The notes below the pieces were generated by a model. That model worked only from the letters and a program-made list of their open reading frames with translations, did no database searches and was not told the DNA's origin. Both the position numbers and the translations under genes were made by a program. This document shows, one piece after another, positions 9,764-18,594 of a stretch of 64,000 nucleotides of DNA (positions within the stretch are counted from its first letter, which is position 1; each line of letters opens with the position of its first letter). This DNA is from Bacillota bacterium (GTDB lineage Bacteria > Bacillota > SHA-98 > UBA4971), in NCBI GenBank assembly GCA_030024085.1, contig JASEJE010000007.1, positions 18,644 through 82,643 of the forward strand, read 5' to 3'.

Positions 9764-10696
9764 TCACGCGGACGCGGCCCTGACAACTTCGAGCATCGCC
9801 GCAGGATGGTTGGTTATCACGGCGTCGACACCCCACGCTACCATCCTGCGCATGTCGTCGGGATTGTCGACGGTCCACGTGTTGACCGCGAGGCCCGCGG
9901 CGTGGGCGCCAGCCACGATCTCCGGGACAACCGCATAGAACGCCGGGTGCAGCGCGTCCGCCGGGACGTGCTTGGCGTACACCCACGGGTCCACAAGCCC
10001 CTCCATGTACAGAACGCCCGTCCTGATCGACGAGTCCAGGGCCTTGGCCGCCCTCAAAGAGAAGTGATTGAACGACGACAGGACGGTCTTCTCGACGATG
10101 CCGAAATCCTTCAGCACGGCAATGGTCTTCTCCTCAATGCCAGGGTAGAGGACAAGCCCGCTCTTAATCTCGATGTTGATGAGGCTGCACTTCGCGGCCA
10201 CAAGCTCCAGGACCTCTTCGAGGGTTGGGATCTTCTCCCCTGCGAATGGAGCGTCGGCAGTGCCGGTACCGCCACTGCGGCCGTCAGCGCCGTCGTTACC
10301 GGCACTGCGGGCGTCGCCGCCGAAGGGGCCGCAGCCGCTGCCACTACTTGCGCCGCCGCTTTCTTGCTTAAACCATGAGCCTGCATCAAGCGCTTTCAGC
10401 TCGGCAAGTGTCATGTCCTTCACCCATCCCTTGCCGTTCGTCGTCCTGTCCACGCGCTCGTCGTGGATCACCACCAGCTTCCCGTCGCGGGAAAGCTGCA
10501 CGTCAAGCTCGAAACCGTCTACACCGGCATCGAGGCCGGCCCTGAACGCGGCGAGGGTGTTCTCCGGCGCCACGTCAGGTGCGCCCCGGTGCCCGAGGAC
10601 AAGGGGCTTCGCCGCCACGTTCCCACCCACCTCCCGTTTACAGGTCTCTTCTCGCACGCGCAGGGCGCCGCTCGCACGCAGCGCCCTGCGAAGCAT
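9764..10696 (-). CDS. Glycerophosphodiester phosphodiesterase with a low-complexity insertion
   Basis: GHRGAPDVAPENTLAAFRAGLDAGVDGFELDVQLSRDGKLVVIHDERVDRTTNG. Confidence 0.92.
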   Translation of the reverse strand: MLRRALRASGALRVREETCKREVGGNVAAKPLVLGHRGAPDVAPENTLAAFRAGLDAGVDGFELDVQLSRDGKLVVIHDERVDRTTNGKGWVKDMTLAELKALDAGSWFKQESGGASSGSGCGPFGGDARSAGNDGADGRSGGTGTADAPFAGEKIPTLEEVLELVAAKCSLINIEIKSGLVLYPGIEEKTIAVLKDFGIVEKTVLSSFNHFSLRAAKALDSSIRTGVLYMEGLVDPWVYAKHVPADALHPAFYAVVPEIVAGAHAAGLAVNTWTVDNPDDMRRMVAWGVDAVITNHPAAMLEVVRAASA

Positions 10697-10749
10697 GGCC
10701 TTTCATCTATTCAACGGGGGTCCCGCGATCCCTGCTTGCCCGCGCCTGA

Positions 10750-12678
10750 CTATATCTCGTGGGCCACGCGCATGCCCTCGAACACGGCATGGGTTATGCG
10801 GCGCGGCCTCCAGGCGTCCCCGATGACGTAGTAGTCTATCCCGGCGCCTTCGAGCTGCTTTGCAAGGCCATCCTCCGGCGCCGACCCCACCGCAATGACC
10901 ACAGAGTCGAAACCCGAAAGGGTCTCGCTCTTCCCGTCCTTCTGCACCGTGACTTCGCGCTCGCCAATTGAGGCGAGCTTCGCGCCGGTCACGATCTTCA
11001 CGCCCCGCCCCGCCAGGCGGTCCAGCAGGAGCGCCCCCACGAGCGGCCCGACGTCGGAAGCCACGCGAGGCAGCATCTCGATGACGGTGACCTCGTGCCC
11101 TTTCTCGGCAAGGTGCTCGGCGGTCTCGCACCCTACGAGGCCGCCGCCTATGATTGCGACCTTTTTCCCCACGGTCGCCTTGCCAGTCAGCACGTCCCAC
11201 GACATCACCACATTGGGCCGGTCAGCCCCCGGCACGTTAACGCGCGCCGGACGAGCACCCGTTGCGACCACCACCACGTCGGGATTCTCGGTGCGGATGG
11301 CATCCAGGGTCGCCTCCCTGTTCACCTGGACGTTGACCTTGAGCCTGCCCATCTCCCTCATGAGGAAGTCCCTGAACGTGGCGATCTCACCCTTCTCGGG
11401 CGGCGTCGCCGCAAGCGGCAGCTGCCCGCCCAGGCTGGGGCCCTTCTCCCACAGCGTGACCTGGTGGCCGCGGAGCGCCGCCACGCGCGCGGTCTCCATG
11501 CCGGCTGGCCCGCCGCCTACCACGAGGACCCTGCGGGCGGCCGGCGCCTTTGCCAGCGTGAACTGAGACTCAAAGCCGACCCGGGCGTTGACGGTGCAGC
11601 CGATGGGATGATCCTGGAACAGCTCGTCGATGCAGCCTTGACAACACGCGATGCACCTCCGGAGTTCGCCCACGCGTCCCTCCGCGATCTTGCGCGGCGT
11701 GTCGGGGTCCGTGAGTAGCTGGCGCCCCATGGCAACAAGGTCGGCTTTACCCTGGGCGAGCAGCCCTTCCGCGACCTCGGGGTCGTTGATGCGCCCCACC
11801 GCTATGACCGGGATCTTCACGACAGACTTTATCCCGCTCGCAAGGTCCGCAAGGCACGCACGCGGAAGCGACATCGGCTGGATGATCCACACTGCGGACT
11901 CGTATACGCCAGCCGAGACGTGCAGAGCGTTGACGCCCTCGCGCTCGAGGCGCTTCGCCACCTCTTTCGTTTCGTCCAGGGTGAGCCCGCCCGGCACCTT
12001 CTCGTCGGCGCTCATGCGGTACAGCACCGGGAAGTCAGGCCCGACCGCCTGCCGCACGGCGCGCACCACCTCGAGCGGAAAGCGCAGCCGGTTTTCGAGG
12101 GGTCCGCCGTACTCGTCGGTTCTCTTGTTGGCATACGGGGACAGGAACTCATCGATGAGGTAACCGTGGGCGCCGTGGATCTCCACGGCGTCGAAGCCTG
12201 CAGCCTTCGCGCGGCGCGCCGCCTCGCCGAAGGCCCGCACGATCATGGCGATCTCGTCCTTCGACATCTCTTTGGGCGTCTCGCCCTTCGTCGGGTCCGG
12301 TATCGGCGACGGGGCCAAGAGCGGCTCGCCCGTCACATCGGAGGTGGTCTGCCTGCCGCCGTGGTAGAGCTGGATGGCGATCTTCGCGCCGTGGGCGTGG
12401 ACGGCGTCCACCAGGCTGCGCAGACCGCGGATGAACTTGTCCGAGTAGATGCCGACCTCGTTCTGAAAGCCCTTTCCAGACGGGTGGACGTACGAGGCCT
12501 CCACGATGATGAGACCCACCCCACCCTTCGCACGCTCCGCGTGGTACGCGCGCAGCCTGTCGGTGACCGACCCGTCCTCATAGGCGTAGTTGGTCACCAT
12601 GGGCGGCATAACCACCCTGTTTCGGAGGTCCATGTTCCCGATCTTCGTCGGGCTCGTGAGATTCGGAAATCCTGCCAT
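10750..12678 (-). CDS. NADH:flavin oxidoreductase / 2,4-dienoyl-CoA reductase-like
   Basis: OYE-type barrel (QLYHGGRQ, HGAHGYLIDEFLSP) + CIACCQGC Fe-S motif + FAD/NAD domains. Confidence 0.92.
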   Translation of the reverse strand: MAGFPNLTSPTKIGNMDLRNRVVMPPMVTNYAYEDGSVTDRLRAYHAERAKGGVGLIIVEASYVHPSGKGFQNEVGIYSDKFIRGLRSLVDAVHAHGAKIAIQLYHGGRQTTSDVTGEPLLAPSPIPDPTKGETPKEMSKDEIAMIVRAFGEAARRAKAAGFDAVEIHGAHGYLIDEFLSPYANKRTDEYGGPLENRLRFPLEVVRAVRQAVGPDFPVLYRMSADEKVPGGLTLDETKEVAKRLEREGVNALHVSAGVYESAVWIIQPMSLPRACLADLASGIKSVVKIPVIAVGRINDPEVAEGLLAQGKADLVAMGRQLLTDPDTPRKIAEGRVGELRRCIACCQGCIDELFQDHPIGCTVNARVGFESQFTLAKAPAARRVLVVGGGPAGMETARVAALRGHQVTLWEKGPSLGGQLPLAATPPEKGEIATFRDFLMREMGRLKVNVQVNREATLDAIRTENPDVVVVATGARPARVNVPGADRPNVVMSWDVLTGKATVGKKVAIIGGGLVGCETAEHLAEKGHEVTVIEMLPRVASDVGPLVGALLLDRLAGRGVKIVTGAKLASIGEREVTVQKDGKSETLSGFDSVVIAVGSAPEDGLAKQLEGAGIDYYVIGDAWRPRRITHAVFEGMRVAHEI

Positions 12679-12934
12679 GCAGCGCTCGCTTCCTTTCCTG
12701 GAGCTGTTGAACTCTTGGACCGCTAGACGCGCCCCGCAATAGGTTTTGCCAGGGTGCGGAAACGTATGCTTAGCGTGATGTTGCACCGCGTTCTGCAGGT
12801 AGAGTGCTCCACGCTGCTATTACCAACGGCGCTCACACTCGAGGCTCTGCAAAGGATTGCCGATTAATGATTCTATAACAGAGTTCTATGGAGCCACAAA
12901 CCACGACGCTCCGCCATGTGTCAAGTCCTACATG

Positions 12935-13441
12935 TCACCTGCTCCGCCACCGGGCCAGCCGCGCGGCGCATTCCTGTTGTGGCAGCCGGCTTCCCGCAGC
13001 AAGCATCATCCCAAGGGCGGTCGCTGCTGTTCCCATATCGATGACTTGCAGTCTCACCATTTCATCGAGGAGCCACAGGACTCCATGGACCGTCACGCCG
13101 TGTTCTTCTGCCGCGCGCCTGAGGTGGTTGTCACCAGTGAGAAGCGCAGCCTTGAGCCGCATCGCGAGCACCAGCGCAAAAAGGTCGTTGGTAGACACTG
13201 CTCGATACCGTTCCCGGCACCGCAATTGCGACACAAAGCGCACCTCACTGCCTGATAGCTCGTAGCTTGCCAGGCCGTATCCAATGAGCTCGGCTCCATC
13301 GGGGACCAACAGTTCTTGCACGATGACATCTGGTGCGGCAAATCTGGCGGGGAGATCGAAGACTCTGCGCGCCAGCCCGCCCGCATGAAGGTCGATCCAG
13401 ATATTGGCGTCAGTGACGTAGGTCTGCCGGTAGTCCATCAT
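12935..13441 (-). CDS. PIN-domain protein (putative toxin)
   Basis: YVTDANIWIDLHAGGL, conserved acidic residues and LLTGDNHLRRAAEEHG; start overlaps the end of the upstream XRE/ImmA gene. Confidence 0.75.
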   Translation of the reverse strand: MMDYRQTYVTDANIWIDLHAGGLARRVFDLPARFAAPDVIVQELLVPDGAELIGYGLASYELSGSEVRFVSQLRCRERYRAVSTNDLFALVLAMRLKAALLTGDNHLRRAAEEHGVTVHGVLWLLDEMVRLQVIDMGTAATALGMMLAAGSRLPQQECAARLARWRSR

Positions 13442-14504
13442 GCTCCTCCGCAATCTGTTTGCGGAAGTCACTGAGGGATATGCCTAGCAACTCAGACGCA
13501 CGGGCGTGTGAAATGATACCTTCAGCCACCGCCCGCAGGGCGAGCCTCCTCATTCGACTGGGCTTTTCGGGCGGCAACTGGTCACCAGGCTCTGCCTTGT
13601 GCCATCCGCGGCTGCGAAACGTCTTGAACAGCCGCACTGCCGCTGCCTCCGATAGGACGCCGGTATCTTGCGCCCGGCGAACCCAAGCCTGCATGCTCAG
13701 GCCGTACTTGTGCTTCAAGAGATGTAGTTCGAGGAGGCCCAGGTTCCGGCGTTGTTCTCCGAGCTCCAACTTTACAACGCTAGCTGGTACCAGGAATGCA
13801 CCCGCAAACCTGTGGGCGGCCGCTTCTGCTGATAGCGCTGGCACTCCGGACTCCTTTTCATCGACTTCTAGCACAATGTGCCCCAACTCGTGGGCGAGGT
13901 TGAACCTCTGCCGGTCTCCAGGAACGTCATCCCTGACCACGATCACTGGATCATGCCCGGCCCAGAAGGTGCAAGCGTCGAAGTCGGGATAGCCATCAAC
14001 AAGGCCAACCTTGATGCCGTGGTCCTCCAGCACTTCCATGAGGTTCTCGATGGGGGAAAGGCCGAGGTCCCATCTCATACGCAAGTTCTCTGCAGCATCC
14101 TCGATCTCCTCCAGCCTGCTAACACGGTAGCGCAGGTCCTCCGGGAATCGGGGTCTTGCGCAACAGCCAAACGGTGTCAGGGTCTCGATTTCCACATAGC
14201 GCTCCAGCCATTCCTGGATCCGCGCCGCAATGGAGTCTTCCTCTGCACGCGTAAGCCTAGACCGCTTGCGATGGTACGCAGGCACGATGGTGACTTCGGA
14301 CGAAGGTCGGAGGAAAAACTCCACCTTGACCCCCAGCCCAGCCGCCAGGCGCAGCAGAGCTCTCGAGCTCGGGACGTCAAGATCTCTCTCGTACTTTGAA
14401 ATCGCCTGCGCGCTGAGACCTGCCTTCTCCGCCAGGCCGCGCAGACTGAGCGCCGCCGTCCTTCGGGCAAGTCTTATCCGTTGGCCGATCGACACCAGCG
14501 TCAC
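13410..14504 (-). CDS. XRE-family HTH / ImmA-IrrE metallopeptidase domain protein (putative antitoxin)
   Basis: HTH IGQRIRLARRTAALSLRGLAEKAGLSAQAISKYE; HELGHIVLE zinc peptidase motif. Confidence 0.88.
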   Translation of the reverse strand: MTLVSIGQRIRLARRTAALSLRGLAEKAGLSAQAISKYERDLDVPSSRALLRLAAGLGVKVEFFLRPSSEVTIVPAYHRKRSRLTRAEEDSIAARIQEWLERYVEIETLTPFGCCARPRFPEDLRYRVSRLEEIEDAAENLRMRWDLGLSPIENLMEVLEDHGIKVGLVDGYPDFDACTFWAGHDPVIVVRDDVPGDRQRFNLAHELGHIVLEVDEKESGVPALSAEAAAHRFAGAFLVPASVVKLELGEQRRNLGLLELHLLKHKYGLSMQAWVRRAQDTGVLSEAAAVRLFKTFRSRGWHKAEPGDQLPPEKPSRMRRLALRAVAEGIISHARASELLGISLSDFRKQIAEEHDGLPADLRH

Positions 14505-14513
14505 CTCCTTTCA

Positions 14514-14555
14514 CCGGTTTACATTGTACTGTACTTGCGGCTATTTGTAAACCGG
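14514..14555 (-). promoter_or_regulatory. SigA-type promoter inside a perfect 10-bp inverted repeat upstream of XRE/ImmA gene
   Basis: Minus strand CCGGTTTACA-N22-TGTAAACCGG; TTTACA-17 nt-TACAAT; followed by GGAGGTGA RBS. Confidence 0.75.
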
Positions 14556-14569
14556 CAGGGGCAATCTCG

Positions 14570-15085
14570 TCATCCGTGGATGACCCGGGGCAGGCATCGC
14601 ACGCATACCCAAAGGCTGTCGCCCTTGAAGCGGCACGGTATGAGGACCTCAGCGCCCTCGCGCGCCCCGCACAGGAAGCATCCCTGGGTGATGTGCGCCT
14701 GCGGCCGCAGTTGTGGTTGCGGTTGCAGTTGCGCCTGCCCACGCGTCTGCGGAGGCAGTTGCGGCTGCGGCTGCATATGCGCCTGTAGTTCGGGCTCCGG
14801 CTGCGGCTGCATGTGCACCTGCGGCTGGGATTCCGATTGCAGCTGGCTCGTTGCGTGCTGTCCTGCGGCCCCCCGCGAGAATTCCCGCGCTTCCCTTTCC
14901 TCGATGGACAGCGCTCCCGTGGGACAGACGGTTAGGCAGAAGCCCGCGCCGTCGCACAGCTCCTCGCGGACCACCCTCGCTTTGCCGTCCACGATCTGGA
15001 TGGCGCCTTCTGCGCACGGGGTCACACAGAGGCCACACCCGTTGCACTTTTCCTCGTCGATTCTGACGATCTTTCTTATGGGCAT
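14570..15085 (-). CDS. 4Fe-4S ferredoxin-type protein with Q/P-rich repeat linker and C-terminal CxxC pairs
   Basis: CNGCGLCVTPCAEGAIQ; CDGAGFCLTVCPTGAL; QPQPEPELQAHMQPQPQ...; GCFLCG...VCVRCLP. Confidence 0.8.
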   Translation of the reverse strand: MPIRKIVRIDEEKCNGCGLCVTPCAEGAIQIVDGKARVVREELCDGAGFCLTVCPTGALSIEEREAREFSRGAAGQHATSQLQSESQPQVHMQPQPEPELQAHMQPQPQLPPQTRGQAQLQPQPQLRPQAHITQGCFLCGAREGAEVLIPCRFKGDSLWVCVRCLPRVIHG

Positions 15086-15474
15086 ATCCCTTGATAGCCA
15101 ACCTCGAACCTGAACGACCCCAGGGAAGCGACTCACGCTTTACGAGGACACGGCAAGACAGCATGACAGTCATTGGACTTTGAGGCTGGCTATCCACAGT
15201 CCCCCCTCCTTGTGGTTCTCTGCGAGTGCCGCTACCTCACTCAGGAACCGTGTCCTACACTCCAGAACCGCGTCCGACAGGACGTTTGCGCTACCGAGAG
15301 GCAGAATCCGTGCTTCCCGCGAACGTTCGTGGACCGGGGGCCGAGCGCCAGTTTATCAAGCCGGACGCGAGTTTCTCGGACCGAGCGCTAGTGCGACAAC
15401 GGGCGAAGCCGCCTGCCAGTTCTTCAGCAAGGGGCGGAAATGGGCGGATTTCGACCACCTCCCATGTGCTCGGT

Positions 15475-15690
15475 GGTCATTTTGCTACCACCTTGTGCTC
15501 GTCAGGGGCCGATATGAGCGCTTTTTGACCAGGTTCGGCGGGACGGTGGACGCCAAATGGCCACCGCCCGCCGTCACCCTGGTCACTTTTCCGCCAGTTC
15601 GCCGCGTCCGCCCGGTAGGGTGGGCATTTCTCAGCCAGACCGCGCGCGACAGGTGGTCAGAGACTTACCTCTGCGCACCCATCGTGGTCA
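15475..15690. repeat. Degenerate TGGTCA(C)TTTT motif array, possibly a decayed IS21-like end
   Basis: TGGTCATTTT 15475, TTTTTGACCAGG 15523 (inverted), TGGTCACTTTT 15580, TGGTCA 15654, TGGTCA 15685. Confidence 0.35.
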
Positions 15691-15761
15691 CCTGGTTACC
15701 ACTTTGCTGCGTTGCGACGACATACCTATGCCCGCCCGGGACCACAGCCACGCCTGTCATG

Positions 15762-17630
15762 CTATATACCCAGCGCTTGTCTCTTGCCATTGATGTGCCT
15801 CTCGATGCCGTCCACAGCAGCCACAGGGTCGGTCTCGACGGCGAGTTTGCCGCCGGTCAGGCCCTCCACGTCGCGCGTAAGGAGGTTCACCACATCGGGC
15901 GCGCCGGTCACCGGTGGGACCGGTGACACGTGGGTGTAAAGCCCCAGCGCCACGGCGGAGAATGCATCGATTACGGCCTTCTGCTCCATGTACTCGGGCG
16001 CCGTCACCGCCACCGGCAGGGCGGCCGTGTCCACGCCGAGCGCGTCGGCCACCGCTCCCACGAGAAGCGCGAGGCGCCCCGTGTCGGTGCACGTCCCGAA
16101 GCTGAGCACCGGCGGGATGCCGAGCGCCCTGCACACGGCCTTTAGGCTGTCGCCCGCAAGTTCTTGGGCCTCCAGCGAATTGAGCCCGGCCACCTGGCAC
16201 GCCGCGTTGCCGCATCCGGCCGAGAGCACGAGGAAGTTGCGCCGGATGAGCTCCTTTGCCACCGCCACGGTCATGGTGTCCTGGCCGCCGCCCTTCAGCG
16301 ATGTGCAGCTCACGAGGGCCACCACGCCCCTGATGTCGCCCTTCTTGATCAGGTCGAGCAGCGGCTCGAGCGTGCCACCGAGGGCGCCGAGGACGGCCTC
16401 GGTTGAGAAGCCCGTGAGTATCTTCGTGCGCTTCAGGTTGCGCGCCACCCGGTTTGCCTCCCGGCGCTTGAAGTTTTCGATGGCGAGGTCGATGATCTCC
16501 AGCGCCTGTTCGCGCACCTTATCGGGATCGTACACGATGCGCTTCTCGACGCCTGGCACGCCAACGAGCCTGGACACAGCCACGAGGGTCGCGCCGTACT
16601 TCTCGGCTATGGGTGCGAGTGATGGCAGCGAGCAGTTCATGTCCATGGCGAACACGTCAACCGCCCCGGTGGCGAGGACGAACTCTTGGTTGAGCCAGTT
16701 GCCGGTAAGGCCCACGAACACGTCGTCGCACGGGGTGCGCTGCATGATCTCCTGGCCCGTCTCGATGGACCCCACGATGCGGAGGCCCTTCGCCCCCGCC
16801 TCTCGCGCCCGGCGCTGGACGTCCTCGGACCGAGCGGCCTCGATGAGCGCCATCCCGACGAACGGCTCGTGACCGTTGGGAAGGATGTTGACATAATCCG
16901 GGTCAAGTATTCCAAGGTCCACATATGCCTCGTGCGGCGTGGGCGTTCCGAAGAGCGCGTCTTGAGCGATCTCTAGCGGCACCAACGCACCGTAGCAGCT
17001 CGCGACGCCAAGGCGCAGGGCGGTCTTAGCCAGAGACACGTAGTCGCCGTCGATGTTGGTCATGGCGCGCGCGGTGGAATCCACGAGCTCACTGATGGGG
17101 CCTCCAGGGAATATGCCGAGATCTCGCCATACCTTCTTTCGCGTCTCGGGCGCAAACGATGCGACGACCGCCGACTCGTCAGCGCTGTCCTGGTAGAGCG
17201 CAGCGAGCATCGCGTCCGCGGTGGCGGCCTCGTAGCCCTGGCTCCCTACCTCGACGCTGAGGGCCCGCGCGAGAACGTCCAGCTTCGCCCTGTCGCGGAT
17301 CTGGAACGGCGTCTTGCCCAGCGCCGTGGCCTTGAGGGTCTTCGCCACCTCGCGCGCGTGGAACGCGTAGGCCGCGAGCCCCAGGTTGGCCCTGTGCACC
17401 ATGTTCCGCATCACCATGCCATTCGCATCGATGCCACACGCTCCCCGGTCGGCGCGCTTCGTGATCCTGCACGGTCCCATGGAGCACAACTGACAGGTGG
17501 TGCCCTGCTCGCAGAAGGTGCAACGCACCCCCTGCGCCTCAAACCGCTCAACCACGCTCGTCACTCCTGCCCCCTGCATCTCATCGTGCATCTTCCGCAC
17601 AGACTCGTGCTCGCTCACCCGGTCAAGCAT
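15762..17630 (-). CDS. cooS: Anaerobic carbon monoxide dehydrogenase catalytic subunit
   Basis: RCTFCEQGTTCQLCSMGPCRI cluster-binding region; full-length CooS-like sequence. Confidence 0.95.
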   Translation of the reverse strand: MLDRVSEHESVRKMHDEMQGAGVTSVVERFEAQGVRCTFCEQGTTCQLCSMGPCRITKRADRGACGIDANGMVMRNMVHRANLGLAAYAFHAREVAKTLKATALGKTPFQIRDRAKLDVLARALSVEVGSQGYEAATADAMLAALYQDSADESAVVASFAPETRKKVWRDLGIFPGGPISELVDSTARAMTNIDGDYVSLAKTALRLGVASCYGALVPLEIAQDALFGTPTPHEAYVDLGILDPDYVNILPNGHEPFVGMALIEAARSEDVQRRAREAGAKGLRIVGSIETGQEIMQRTPCDDVFVGLTGNWLNQEFVLATGAVDVFAMDMNCSLPSLAPIAEKYGATLVAVSRLVGVPGVEKRIVYDPDKVREQALEIIDLAIENFKRREANRVARNLKRTKILTGFSTEAVLGALGGTLEPLLDLIKKGDIRGVVALVSCTSLKGGGQDTMTVAVAKELIRRNFLVLSAGCGNAACQVAGLNSLEAQELAGDSLKAVCRALGIPPVLSFGTCTDTGRLALLVGAVADALGVDTAALPVAVTAPEYMEQKAVIDAFSAVALGLYTHVSPVPPVTGAPDVVNLLTRDVEGLTGGKLAVETDPVAAVDGIERHINGKRQALGI

Positions 17631-17783
17631 CTTTCTCCTCCCCTTTGCCTACATGTTATATGGATCGCCCGCCCGGCAGATTCACCTGCCAGGCCCGACC
17701 GCCTGGCCCGTCTTGCACGCCCTGTTGCTGGCGCGCGCTCCAGGCTCAGCGTCTGCTGTCGGCGGGCGTACCATCCGCTTCGG

Positions 17784-18281
17784 TTACTTGCTTCGCGCGG
17801 CGTCGCGGTCTCGCGACGCTACCCACCCGTCGCGTCCCCCCGAACCCGCCTCTCGGTCCTCGCGTCCCGGCTTTGCCTGCTGCTCGACAAGGCCTTTAAC
17901 GGTCACTCCTTTGAGAAACGCCACGAACCCTTCCTGGATTCCGACCCAGCTTTGCCGCAGGCGACAGACATCCCACCGCTCGCACGCATCGCGCCCGAGG
18001 AGGCAGCGGTTGACTGCAACCGGTCCCTGGATGGCCTCGACGATCTCGAGAGCGGTGATTTCGCCAGGATCATGTGCAAGCGAGAAGCCGCCGCGAGGAC
18101 CGCGGTGGGAAGTAACGATATCCGCCACCGCCAGCTTCTGAAAGATCTTGCGCAGGAATCCCTCCGGGATCTGCTCGGCACGGGAGACCTCCGACACCGA
18201 GAACACCGTCCCCGCTGGGTAGGTCGCCATGTATGACAGTGCTCGCAACGCGTAATCAGTGTTTCTCCTGATGAACTCCAT
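17784..18281 (-). CDS. Rrf2-family transcriptional regulator
   Basis: MEFIRRNTDYALRALSYMATY...FLRKIFQKLAVADIVTSHRGPRGGFSLA; Cys cluster CLLGRDACERWDVC. Confidence 0.92.
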   Translation of the reverse strand: MEFIRRNTDYALRALSYMATYPAGTVFSVSEVSRAEQIPEGFLRKIFQKLAVADIVTSHRGPRGGFSLAHDPGEITALEIVEAIQGPVAVNRCLLGRDACERWDVCRLRQSWVGIQEGFVAFLKGVTVKGLVEQQAKPGREDREAGSGGRDGWVASRDRDAARSK

Positions 18282-18317
18282 GTAAGGCAGCAGTCTCCCT
18301 TCCAATGCGTCGTTACA

Positions 18318-18351
18318 GGACTATTTTAGTCCTATATATTTCACTTGTCAA
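18318..18351 (-). promoter_or_regulatory. Promoter with palindromic operator upstream of rrf2-type gene
   Basis: Minus strand TTGACA-17 nt-TAAAAT; GGACTAAAATAGTCC (perfect 6-bp arms) covers the -10. Confidence 0.78.
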
Positions 18352-18594
18352 TAGTGTCATGGGGTCCTCATGAGGTTCGGCGAACAATACGCGCACCTCT
18401 CTCCAGGCGCCGGTTTCGAAGTGAGAGCGCAGAGATGGTCCCGACTTTATACCAACATGTCAACGCAGCCCGGCTAAACCGCGCAAAACCATTGCCATGC
18501 TCGGCCAAACTGGCAGTTGCCAGAAAAGTTCAGCAATCTCACGAACCCTCACTTAGCGCGAGACGCCTCCCCTGAGCAAGCGGGTAGCGCACGT

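Noticed and set aside
11920-12726. 268-aa plus-strand ORF
   Set aside because: Antisense to the FadH-like oxidoreductase
15180-15926. 248-aa plus-strand ORF
   Set aside because: Crosses the motif-rich gap and runs into the 3' end of cooS antisense; no recognisable domain
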